Below are positions 1 through 6,769 of a DNA stretch of 31,642 nucleotides, one piece after another. The stretch comes from UBA5972 sp964466385 (GTDB lineage: Bacteria; Pseudomonadota; Alphaproteobacteria; Rhodobacterales; Rhodobacteraceae). The stretch's first letter is position 1; every line of letters begins with the position of its first letter. The stretch is taken from NCBI GenBank assembly GCA_964466385.1, contig CAYXNM010000013.1:1-31642 (forward strand), in the 5' to 3' direction. Under the pieces are notes generated by a model. The model was not told where the DNA came from and did not search any database. It saw only the letters and a program-made list of their open reading frames with translations. The position numbers were made by a program, and so were the translations under genes.

Positions 1-203
1 GGATGCCCTTACTGCACTCAATTGACGCCACATTGGTGGATTTTGGATCGAAACCAGTGTGATGTGGTGATACTCAACAGACCCTAACCCCGGCCATGCG
101 GCCATTTTACACTACAAATGGGCCCCGGAATTCAGTAAGCCGAGCGGGATGATTCGTCCCCTTGTTCCGGCGTGCGGAACACTCAGTTCAGGAGAAGCGC
201 AAA
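1..203. other. Leader region upstream of etfB
   Basis: No gene is supported here. The stretch ends in a strong ribosome-binding site, AGGAGA at 190-195, eight bases before the etfB ATG. A short hairpin lies just before it: GTTCCG at 164-169 pairs with CGGAAC at 175-180 around a 5-base loop. It could affect etfBA mRNA stability or translation, but that is inference. I could not assign a convincing -35/-10 pair. The tail of the preceding gene, if present, is not recognisable. Confidence 0.4.
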
Positions 204-965
204 ATGAAGGTACTGGTCCCCGTCAAACGCGTGATCGATTACAACGTCAAAGTTCGCGTCAAGGCGGATGGAAGTGGCGTCGATCTTGCCAATGTGAAAA
301 TGTCGATGAACCCGTTCGACGAAATCGCCGTCGAAGAAGCCATTCGCCTGCGTGAAGCAGGCAAGGCCGATGAAATCATCGCGGTTTCCATTGGGGTCAA
401 ACAAGCCCAGGAAACGCTGCGCACGGCACTGGCCATGGGGGCGGACCGCGCCATTCTCATCGAGGCAGCGGACGACGTTCACACCGATATCGAACCGCTG
501 GCCGTCGCCAAGCTCCTGAAAGCCGTGGTCGACGAAGAACAGCCCGGTCTGGTTCTTTGCGGCAAACAGGCGATTGACAACGACATGAACGCAACGGGCC
601 AGATGCTGGCGGCGCTGCTGGGATGGTCGCAAGGCACGTTCGCCTCGGAACTGGACATCGACGGCGACAGCGCGGTCGTCACGCGCGAAGTCGATGGCGG
701 TTTGCAGACGATCAGGGTCAGCATGCCGACGATCGTGACGGTGGATTTGCGCCTGAACGAGCCGCGTTACGCCTCGTTGCCGAATATCATGAAGGCCAAG
801 AAAAAGCAGATGGACATGAAGACACCGGCGGATTACGGCGTCGATGTCGCCCCAAGGCTGGACATCGCAACGACTGTGGAGCCTGCGGCGCGCGCTGCCG
901 GTATTCGTGTGGCGGACGTTGCCGAACTGGTCACGAAACTCAAGGAAGAAGCGGGAGTAATCTGA
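204..965 (+). CDS. etfB: Electron transfer flavoprotein subunit beta
   Basis: This is the beta subunit (253 aa) of the soluble ETF heterodimer. ETF accepts electrons from acyl-CoA dehydrogenases and passes them to the membrane ETF:ubiquinone oxidoreductase. The protein opens with MKVLVPVKRVIDYN, the usual ETF-beta start. It carries the AMGADRAILIE segment and, near residues 190-215, the family signature region around VDLRLNEPRYASLPN and IMKAKKK. The ATG at 204 was preferred over an in-frame upstream start at 162 because AGGAGA sits eight bases before it and the extension is not protein-like. The stop overlaps the etfA start by one base (TGATG), so the subunits are translationally coupled. The acyl-CoA dehydrogenase at 12081 and the hydroxyacyl-CoA dehydrogenase at 2959 are probable metabolic partners. 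Confidence 0.97.
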   Translation: MKVLVPVKRVIDYNVKVRVKADGSGVDLANVKMSMNPFDEIAVEEAIRLREAGKADEIIAVSIGVKQAQETLRTALAMGADRAILIEAADDVHTDIEPLAVAKLLKAVVDEEQPGLVLCGKQAIDNDMNATGQMLAALLGWSQGTFASELDIDGDSAVVTREVDGGLQTIRVSMPTIVTVDLRLNEPRYASLPNIMKAKKKQMDMKTPADYGVDVAPRLDIATTVEPAARAAGIRVADVAELVTKLKEEAGVI

Positions 966-1891
966 TGGCTGTATTGTTGCTTGCCGAAGTCACCGACGGC
1001 GAACTGGCACTGGACGCAACGGCGAAAGCGGTTGCCGCTGCGGCCCCGCTGGGCGATATCACCGCACTCTGTTGTGGCGCAACCTGCGCGTCGGCGGCCC
1101 AGGCCGCCACGAAGATCGCCGGTGTCACAAAGGTGCTTTGCGCCGAACATGATGTCTATGGCCACCGACTGGCGGAAGCCACGGCAGACCTGATCGTGTC
1201 GCTTGCTGCGGATTACGAACATATCGTCGCGCCGGCGACGACGGATGCCAAGAATATCCTGCCGCGCGTTGCCGCTTTGCTGGATGTGATGGTGATTTCA
1301 GACATCACTGCCGTTATCGACGGTGCGACGTTTGAGCGCCCGATCTATGCGGGAAACGCCCTCCAGACGGTCAAGTCCGCGGACGCCACGAAAGTCGTCT
1401 CAATTCGCACAGCGGGTTTTGATGCTGCTGGCGACGGTGGCTCGGCGGCGCTTGAAAACATCGACGCGGCGGCGCAATCCGGTTTGTCCTCGTGGATCGA
1501 GGACAAGGGCCAGACCAGCGACCGTCCGGAGCTGACATCCGCAAAGATCGTCGTATCAGGCGGGCGCGGCGTTGGTTCACAGGAAAGCTTTGCCATCATC
1601 GAAGCCCTGGCCGACAAGCTGGGTGCCGCGGTTGGCGCCTCGCGCGCGGCGGTGGATTCAGGGTACGCGCCGAACGACTGGCAGGTCGGTCAGACCGGCA
1701 AAGTCGTGGCGCCTGATCTCTATATCGCCTGCGGCATTTCCGGTGCGATCCAGCACCTTGCGGGCATGAAGGACAGCAAGGTCATCGTTGCGATCAACAA
1801 GGACGAAGAAGCGCCGATATTCCAGGTGGCGGATTATGGGCTGGTGGCAGACCTTTTTGACGCTGTTCCGGCACTGACCGACGCGCTCTGA
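965..1891 (+). CDS. etfA: Electron transfer flavoprotein subunit alpha
   Basis: This is the alpha subunit (308 aa) of ETF, which carries most of the FAD site. The N-terminal half is the ETF alpha/beta fold (MAVLLLAEVTDGEL). The C-terminal half has the FAD-binding signature: GGRGVGSQESF, then GASRAAVDSGY, QVGQTGKVVAPDLYIACG and ISGAIQHLAGM, ending in INKDEEAPIFQVADYGLV. The length is normal for the family. The start is the ATG that overlaps the etfB stop. An intrinsic terminator follows 26 bases after the stop, so etfBA is a two-gene unit. The gene converges on a DUF6473 gene. Confidence 0.97.
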   Translation: MAVLLLAEVTDGELALDATAKAVAAAAPLGDITALCCGATCASAAQAATKIAGVTKVLCAEHDVYGHRLAEATADLIVSLAADYEHIVAPATTDAKNILPRVAALLDVMVISDITAVIDGATFERPIYAGNALQTVKSADATKVVSIRTAGFDAAGDGGSAALENIDAAAQSGLSSWIEDKGQTSDRPELTSAKIVVSGGRGVGSQESFAIIEALADKLGAAVGASRAAVDSGYAPNDWQVGQTGKVVAPDLYIACGISGAIQHLAGMKDSKVIVAINKDEEAPIFQVADYGLVADLFDAVPALTDAL

Positions 1892-1917
1892 CGCTTTTCG
1901 GTAACAAAAGATCGAAG

Positions 1918-1941
1918 GGCCCGCCGGTTGCGGGCCTTTTT
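1918..1941 (+). terminator. Rho-independent terminator after etfA
   Basis: GGCCCGC (1918-1924) pairs perfectly with GCGGGCC (1930-1936) around a 5-base loop and is followed by five T residues (1937-1941). The opposite strand reads the same stem followed by CTTCGATCTTTT, so it may also help end transcription of the convergent gene, whose stop codon lies at 1940-1942. Confidence 0.85.
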
Positions 1942-2776
1942 ATTTGAGCTGGCCAAGAACCGGTTCCAGCGTTCGCGATACTTGCTGATGAAACGCAGGG
2001 CCGGGCAGGTTTTCAGCGGCGTCGGCGTCGTCTTTTGCGAAGATCATTCCGTCGCTCGCGGCTTTTTGAACCTCTTGAGAGGCGATGCATTCCACGACAT
2101 GCGTGACCATCGGGCTGAGCGCGTCGATCATCGCCTGATCGACGAACAGGGGATCATCGGTCAGATCGTGCGCGTTTTCGCCATCCAGGGCACCTAGCGG
2201 CGGGTGGGTCGACATCCACAACAAGACGGTGCGCCCCTCGATCATTTCCAGCAATGATTTCATGCGAAAGACCCAAGCGGATTTAAGCTCTTCAACGACG
2301 ATTTCGAACCTGACCGGATCGACGGTCAGCAACGTTGACAACAGGTGCCGCGTATAATGAACTTCGGAGAAATCGACATTGCGATAGAGCGTCGTCAGCA
2401 TCTTTGATGGCTTGACGAACCGGTCGTTGCGCCGGGGATGGACGGAATAAAACCTGTTGGAAAGATTGTGCGCCCCGGTGGCAGCCAGGACGGTCGCGCG
2501 CGCATCCGCACAGGCAAGCAGCAGCGAAGGATCCTTCAGGTACATTTCGACGCCTGCATTGAGCGTGGAAAAATTGGCGCACGGCATGTCCAGTCGTTGC
2601 TGTAACAGCCGGGTAAAGGGGAAAGGTACGAATTTTCCATAGGTCTCGCTGGAGCCAAGAAAGACAAAATGCGGTCTGGCGAAATCGGGGCGCGGCCCTC
2701 GGAACAGGTTCTTTGATTTGCCGAAACGATAAAGACAATAGTCCAGCGAACCGCGCGCAATACGGTCATGCTTCAT
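1940..2776 (-). CDS. DUF6473 family protein, function unknown
   Basis: This 278-aa soluble protein has no signal peptide or clear membrane segment. The N-terminus has a SLDYCLYRFGKSKNLFRGPR block followed by HFVFLGSSETYGKF, which I recognise from a Rhodobacteraceae-restricted family annotated DUF6473. The conserved GSSETYGKF segment, followed by CANFSTLNAGVEMYL and later LLWMSTHPPLG, loosely recalls SGNH-hydrolase or sulfotransferase-like folds, but I cannot identify a catalytic set. The start is an ATG with a purine-rich sequence upstream. The gene stands alone between etfA, on which it converges, and hbd, from which it diverges. A role in lipid or exopolysaccharide modification is only a guess. 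Confidence 0.8.
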   Translation of the reverse strand: MKHDRIARGSLDYCLYRFGKSKNLFRGPRPDFARPHFVFLGSSETYGKFVPFPFTRLLQQRLDMPCANFSTLNAGVEMYLKDPSLLLACADARATVLAATGAHNLSNRFYSVHPRRNDRFVKPSKMLTTLYRNVDFSEVHYTRHLLSTLLTVDPVRFEIVVEELKSAWVFRMKSLLEMIEGRTVLLWMSTHPPLGALDGENAHDLTDDPLFVDQAMIDALSPMVTHVVECIASQEVQKAASDGMIFAKDDADAAENLPGPAFHQQVSRTLEPVLGQLK

Positions 2777-2887
2777 AGGTCACCACCCTGAATTATTTAC
2801 TCACCCACGGGCAAGGTCGCGCAAAGGTCTTGCGAAATGGCTAATGTTCAAATTTGATCTTTCGGAACGGGGGACTACGGGCTTGCA

Positions 2888-2900
2888 TGGGTATTACCCA
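2888..2900. promoter_or_regulatory. Operator-like inverted repeat upstream of hbd
   Basis: TGGGTA and TACCCA form a perfect 6+6 inverted repeat around a single central T. It lies 58 bases before the hbd ATG, in the 182-base divergent region between hbd and the DUF6473 gene. The size and placement suit a dimeric repressor site. No regulator can be named from sequence. Confidence 0.3.
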
Positions 2901-2958
2901 CAGGCATATGGTGCGCCCCAATACCGCCCCAAATCAGCGGGCAGGCACGGGAGCAGGC

Positions 2959-3834
2959 ATGAGTATTAACAAGGTCGGGATCGTAGGCGCAGGCCAGATG
3001 GGCAGCGGCATCGCGCATGTTTTTGCGTTGGCGGGATTTGATGTTCTCCTGAATGATATATCGGATGAGGCACTGGAGCGGGGCGTGCAGACAATAACCG
3101 CCAACCTCCACAGACAGGTCGGAAAGTCCAAGATCACCGAAGATCAGATGTCCGCGGCGCTGGCACGGATCACACTGGCCCCCGAACTGGCGGCCCTTGG
3201 GTCAGGCGACCTGGTCATCGAAGCTGCGACCGAGCGGGAAACGATCAAGCAGGCCATTTTCGAAGACCTGCTTCCCCATCTTGCACCCCATACCATTCTG
3301 GCGTCCAACACGTCGTCGATTTCCATTACCCGCCTTGCATCGCGCACGGACAGGCCGGAAAAGTTCATGGGCGTTCATTTCATGAACCCCGTTCCCTTGA
3401 TGGAACTCGTGGAACTGATCCGCGGGATCGCAACGGATGAAGCGACTTTTTCGGCCCTCCACGACGTCGTTTTGAAATTGGGAAAGGTTCCCGCCTCGGC
3501 CGAAGATTTTCCGGCCTTCATCGTGAACCGCATTCTGATGCCCATGATCAACGAGGCGATTTACACGCTTTACGAAGGCATCGGATCCGTCGAGGGGATT
3601 GATACCTCGATGAAACTGGGGGCCCATCATCCCATGGGACCGCTGCAACTGGCCGATTTCATCGGGCTGGATACCTGTCTGGCGATCATGAACGTTCTTC
3701 ACGAAGGCCTTGCCGACACGAAGTACCGGCCCTGCCCGTTGCTTACGAAATATGTCGAGGCGGGCTGGCACGGGCGGAAATCCGGTCGCGGGTTTTATGA
3801 CTATCGGGGCGACGTACCGGTGCCGACACGGTAA
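2959..3834 (+). CDS. hbd: 3-hydroxybutyryl-CoA dehydrogenase (3-hydroxyacyl-CoA dehydrogenase family)
   Basis: This NAD(P)-dependent enzyme (291 aa) interconverts 3-hydroxyacyl-CoA (typically 3-hydroxybutyryl-CoA) and acetoacetyl-CoA in the cytoplasm. The Rossmann motif GxGxxG is in VGIVGAGQMGSGIAH (residues 6-20). ASNTSSISITRLA follows, then GVHFMNPVPLMELVE with the catalytic histidine. The C-terminal 3HCDH signature contains NRILMPMINEA and GAHHPMGPLQLADFIGLD. The length matches stand-alone bacterial Hbd rather than the large FadB fusion. I chose the ATG at 2959, with GGGAG just upstream, over an extended in-frame start at 2854, because the family begins at MSINKVGIVG. It follows etfBA on the same strand, with the DUF6473 gene on the opposite strand between them, and acts in the same acyl-CoA chemistry. 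Confidence 0.95.
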   Translation: MSINKVGIVGAGQMGSGIAHVFALAGFDVLLNDISDEALERGVQTITANLHRQVGKSKITEDQMSAALARITLAPELAALGSGDLVIEAATERETIKQAIFEDLLPHLAPHTILASNTSSISITRLASRTDRPEKFMGVHFMNPVPLMELVELIRGIATDEATFSALHDVVLKLGKVPASAEDFPAFIVNRILMPMINEAIYTLYEGIGSVEGIDTSMKLGAHHPMGPLQLADFIGLDTCLAIMNVLHEGLADTKYRPCPLLTKYVEAGWHGRKSGRGFYDYRGDVPVPTR

Positions 3835-3849
3835 CCGGCAGGACGCGCT

Positions 3850-4698
3850 CTATTCCTTGAGCTTCAGGCAGGTTTTGCGCAGGTGGGCCATGAAGCCGCG
3901 CGGGTCGCCCGTCCAGCCATCTATTTCGCTTCGCCCGATCGGGTGTCCGATGACGGGTTTTTGCGGTTTGTTCATCGCATAGGCGATCTCATGGAGCAGC
4001 AAACCCTGCCGGATCGTAACCGACAGGCGGTTGGCAATCTGGTACCACCGGCTGTTCTGGCCCGGAAAATAGACCGGCACCACAACCGCCTTGCTTTTCA
4101 GAACCATCTTGGCGGTAAAGGGCAGCCAGTCCGCCTCCAGCGCCGGGCCGGTCAGGCCGGGCGACGCGGCGACCTGCCCCGCCGGGAACAGGATGATAAC
4201 CCCGCCATCATTGAGATGTTCCATGGCAAGCTTGCGCATCTCGATGTTCATTTTCAGGGCGTTTTCTTCATGGGGAAAAGCCACCGGCAGCATGTGGTAC
4301 TGGATCAGCGGGACATTCGTCAAAAGCGAGCGGGTCAGGATCTTGAAGTCCTGCCGACGCCTGCCGACGATCTCGGCCAGAACCATGCCATCGACCAGAC
4401 CGTGCGGGTGATTGGCGACAAGAACAACAGGGCCGGTTTGGGGAATACGGTTGATCTGCGCGTCAGGCGTTTGCAGGTCGATGCGCAACAGATCGATGGC
4501 GCGGCGCCAGAAATGGGTCATTTCCACCTGACCCGCAGCTTCGAATTTCCGGACAAGCCGAAGAAGCGTCAGTTTGCCGGTCAACCATTCGATTATCCTG
4601 ATAAGGGAGGACTTGAACGGGTTTCCAAACGTGCCCGCGTAAGACAGGTTCCGGCCATCGTAAGGATGGTCATCCAGCGGAGTAGGCTTGTTAGTCAA
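3850..4698 (-). CDS. Lysophospholipid acyltransferase family protein (PlsC-like)
   Basis: This is a predicted membrane-associated glycerolipid acyltransferase (282 aa from the chosen start). The key block is VANHPHGLVDG (about residues 94-104), the NHPxG-x2-DG variant of the acyltransferase HxxxxD box. FPAGQVA (171-177) corresponds to the EGTRS/FPEG block, and VVPVYFPGQNSRWYQIANRL to block IV. It is the last gene of the chvI-to-ptsH operon. Two starts are possible: GTG at 4734, three bases after the HPr stop, or TTG at 4698 preceded by AAAGGGA. I prefer 4698 for its ribosome-binding site, but the choice is uncertain. Substrate specificity cannot be read from sequence; phospholipid or ornithine-lipid acylation are both possible. 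Confidence 0.85.
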   Translation of the reverse strand: MTNKPTPLDDHPYDGRNLSYAGTFGNPFKSSLIRIIEWLTGKLTLLRLVRKFEAAGQVEMTHFWRRAIDLLRIDLQTPDAQINRIPQTGPVVLVANHPHGLVDGMVLAEIVGRRRQDFKILTRSLLTNVPLIQYHMLPVAFPHEENALKMNIEMRKLAMEHLNDGGVIILFPAGQVAASPGLTGPALEADWLPFTAKMVLKSKAVVVPVYFPGQNSRWYQIANRLSVTIRQGLLLHEIAYAMNKPQKPVIGHPIGRSEIDGWTGDPRGFMAHLRKTCLKLKE

Positions 4699-4737
4699 TT
4701 CCGATGTCCCTTTATGACCGGGTTTTGAACACACATA

Positions 4738-5010
4738 TCACGCGTCTTCACCAAAACGACTCCTTACCAAATCCTCCAGCGCGCGCGCAAGACCTTCAGC
4801 CTCGGCACCGGTGGTCTTGACGTGAATGTCCGTCCCCAGCGAAGCCGCCAGCATCAGCAGCCCCATGATCGAATCGCCCGATACGGTCATTCCGTCGCGC
4901 GTGACCTCGGCCTGGGCGTCAAATACCTCGACCGTTTCGACGAATTTGGCCGAGGCGCGAGCATGCAGGCCCTTGACGTTCACGATCGCGAGTTTTTGTT
5001 CTGTGCACAT
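4738..5010 (-). CDS. ptsH: HPr-family phosphocarrier protein (nitrogen/regulatory PTS)
   Basis: This 90-aa phosphocarrier relays phosphate from Enzyme I to EIIA proteins. The active-site His16 lies in GLHARASAKF, and the regulatory Ser47 in GDSIMGLLMLAAS, the residue phosphorylated by HPr kinase. HprK is encoded three genes upstream, so Ser47 control is likely real. The protein is the usual HPr length. The start is an ATG with GAGGA seven bases upstream. It sits 6 bases after the EIIA gene in the same operon. No sugar-specific EIIB or EIIC is present, so the chain is probably regulatory rather than transport-linked. Confidence 0.95.
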   Translation of the reverse strand: MCTEQKLAIVNVKGLHARASAKFVETVEVFDAQAEVTRDGMTVSGDSIMGLLMLAASLGTDIHVKTTGAEAEGLARALEDLVRSRFGEDA

Positions 5011-5016
5011 GCGTCC

Positions 5017-5406
5017 TCAGCCCCCGCCATCGTAGGTGTCTATGTATTTCCGGCCCGCATCCAGTGCGCTCCTGATGGCGACGGTCAGGGGCATTCTGCG
5101 GTTCTTTGCAAGTTTCACCAGCAAGGGAAGATTGGCACCGTAGACTATTCTCCGGTCGTCGGTTTTGCACGCGGACATGGACAGGTTAGAGGGAGATCCC
5201 CCGAACATGTCCGTGACGATGACAACGCCCTGACCCTGGTCAACGGCATCCGCGGCGGCGCAGATCTCGGTCTTTTTCGTTTCCCGGTTGTGATCCAATT
5301 CGATGCCGACGGAAACGACCCCTGATTGCGCGCCGACAACGTGTTCCAACGCGGCCTGGTATTCATGGGCGAGACCACCATGGGCAACGATAACTATCCC
5401 TATCAA
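5017..5406 (-). CDS. ptsM: PTS EIIA component, mannose/fructose family
   Basis: This 129-aa protein belongs to the EIIA-Man family. The phosphorylated histidine is His9 in MIGIVIVAHGG. The middle has VVIVTDMFGGSPSNLS, typical of the family, and IVYGANLPLLVKLA follows. Translation appears to start at TTG (5406), with AGGG overlapping the rapZ stop codon upstream, because the family begins exactly at MIGIVIVAHGG. It lies between rapZ and ptsH. Alone, without EIIB/C/D, it cannot move sugar. In alphaproteobacteria such orphan EIIA proteins act as phosphorylation-dependent regulators. Confidence 0.93.
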   Translation of the reverse strand: MIGIVIVAHGGLAHEYQAALEHVVGAQSGVVSVGIELDHNRETKKTEICAAADAVDQGQGVVIVTDMFGGSPSNLSMSACKTDDRRIVYGANLPLLVKLAKNRRMPLTVAIRSALDAGRKYIDTYDGGG

Positions 5407-5412
5407 GCGTCT

Positions 5413-6336
5413 CTACCCTGTTGATGCGTCCGTGCGGAAAGAGGGGCCAACGACCCCCCTTTCTATTTCGCGATGGCGAATAGACACCTGCCAGCCCCGT
5501 TCTGCAAGGGCATTTGCAAGCACCTCGGCCACATAAACCGAACGGTGTTGCCCTCCGGTACACCCAAGACCGAGGGTAAAATACGATTTCCCTTCTTCGT
5601 GGTAGGCCGGCAGCAGCAAATCGACCAATTCGACGCTGCGCCGGTAAAACTCCGCGAAACGAGCATCCTCCGAGACATAGGCGGCGACTTCGTGGTCGCG
5701 TCCGTTGAGGTTTCTCAACCCCTCGTCCCAGTGGGGGTTGCGCAGGAAGCGGCAATCCAGAACCATGTCAAGCCCCCGCGGCATGCCGCGTTTATAGGAA
5801 AACGATTGCAACGAGACCGCCATTTCCTGGGCATCCTCTGATCCGAACCAACCGGCCAGTTCGGCGCGCAGGTCGTGAGGGGTCAGTTCAGTCGTGTCAA
5901 TCAGAACGTCGGCGCGACTGCGCAGGCTTTGCAGCAGGTCGATTTCGCGCCGGATCCCTTCCAGCGGGGATTCTTCAGGTGCCAGAGGGTGGCGCCGCCG
6001 TGTCTCCGAATAGCGTCGCAGCAGGGTTTCGGTGGCACAGTCAAGATAGACCAGCGCACAGTCAAGCGCGGTTTCACTCGCAATGATGTCAACCGCGTCG
6101 ATCAGGCTGTCGGGGCTGAAATCCCGGTTGCGTACGTCCACCCCAAGCGCAAGGTGCCGGGTCATCGGCGGGCCCGACAACAGGCGTGGCAAGAGCGTCA
6201 GGGGCATGTTGTCGATCGCTTCGTATCCAAGGTCTTCGAGCGCATGAATGGCCGTTGCGCGACCTGCACCCGAAGGTCCGGTCACAAGGACAATACGGAA
6301 CGTCGTGTTCTGTGTGGTGTCGTCGTCATTCGGCAT
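5413..6336 (-). CDS. rapZ: RNase adapter protein / nucleotide-binding protein RapZ (YvcJ family)
   Basis: This is a 307-aa P-loop protein. In enterobacteria RapZ guides RNase E to the GlmZ small RNA and so adjusts glucosamine-6-phosphate synthesis; its role in alphaproteobacteria is less clear. The Walker A motif is GPSGAGRAT (residues 20-28), with Arg where Lys is usual, a variant I associate with this family in this group. The C-terminal hallmark GLGCTGGQHRSVYVAE is intact, as is FSYKRGMPRGLDMVLDCRFL. The start ATG overlaps the end of hprK by 11 bases. It sits inside the hprK-PTS cluster, which supports a link to PTS signalling. Confidence 0.93.
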   Translation of the reverse strand: MPNDDDTTQNTTFRIVLVTGPSGAGRATAIHALEDLGYEAIDNMPLTLLPRLLSGPPMTRHLALGVDVRNRDFSPDSLIDAVDIIASETALDCALVYLDCATETLLRRYSETRRRHPLAPEESPLEGIRREIDLLQSLRSRADVLIDTTELTPHDLRAELAGWFGSEDAQEMAVSLQSFSYKRGMPRGLDMVLDCRFLRNPHWDEGLRNLNGRDHEVAAYVSEDARFAEFYRRSVELVDLLLPAYHEEGKSYFTLGLGCTGGQHRSVYVAEVLANALAERGWQVSIRHREIERGVVGPSFRTDASTG

Positions 6337-6769
6337 TCAGATCAACGCGCCCTCCCATCAAAAGAACGTGCAGCGCCGCTGCAAGATGGACGTTTCCCTT
6401 GCCGCGGATCGTGTCGAGTTCGACGCCGAGAATGACCGTCGTTCTGGCAAGCGGCAAGCGTTCCCTCTCCTCTTTTTCCAGATCAACCACCAGCCGGACA
6501 ATCCCGCGGGAAGCAGCGTTTGCGCACAATATGCCAATGCCGCGCGCCTCGATCCTGCCCCTGATCGCAGGCGCAGGGGTTGCGATCAGCGTCCCCCGGG
6601 CATTGCTGACCATGGTCTGATCGTCGGAAACGAGCTGCGCGCCCCTGGACATCAGATCAAGCGCAAGTGCGGATTTTCCGCTGCCCGACGGTCCTGTGAT
6701 CAGCACCGCCTGTGTCCCGATCAGCACGCAACTGGCGTGGAGCAACTGGCCTGTCGGTTCCGGGGTCAC
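6326..6769 (-). CDS. hprK: Short HPr kinase/phosphorylase
   Basis: This 147-aa protein is the catalytic half of HPr kinase/phosphorylase. It phosphorylates the regulatory serine of HPr and can reverse that. The Walker A loop is GPSGSGKS (residues 26-33), and GRIEARGIGIL (71-81) corresponds to the HPrK signature. The N-terminal domain of the roughly 310-aa Firmicutes enzyme is absent, as is usual in alphaproteobacteria. Translation starts at GTG (6769), overlapping the chvG stop as GTGA. It is flanked by chvG and rapZ, and its likely substrate HPr is encoded at 4738-5010. Confidence 0.93.
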   Translation of the reverse strand: MTPEPTGQLLHASCVLIGTQAVLITGPSGSGKSALALDLMSRGAQLVSDDQTMVSNARGTLIATPAPAIRGRIEARGIGILCANAASRGIVRLVVDLEKEERERLPLARTTVILGVELDTIRGKGNVHLAAALHVLLMGGRVDLNAE

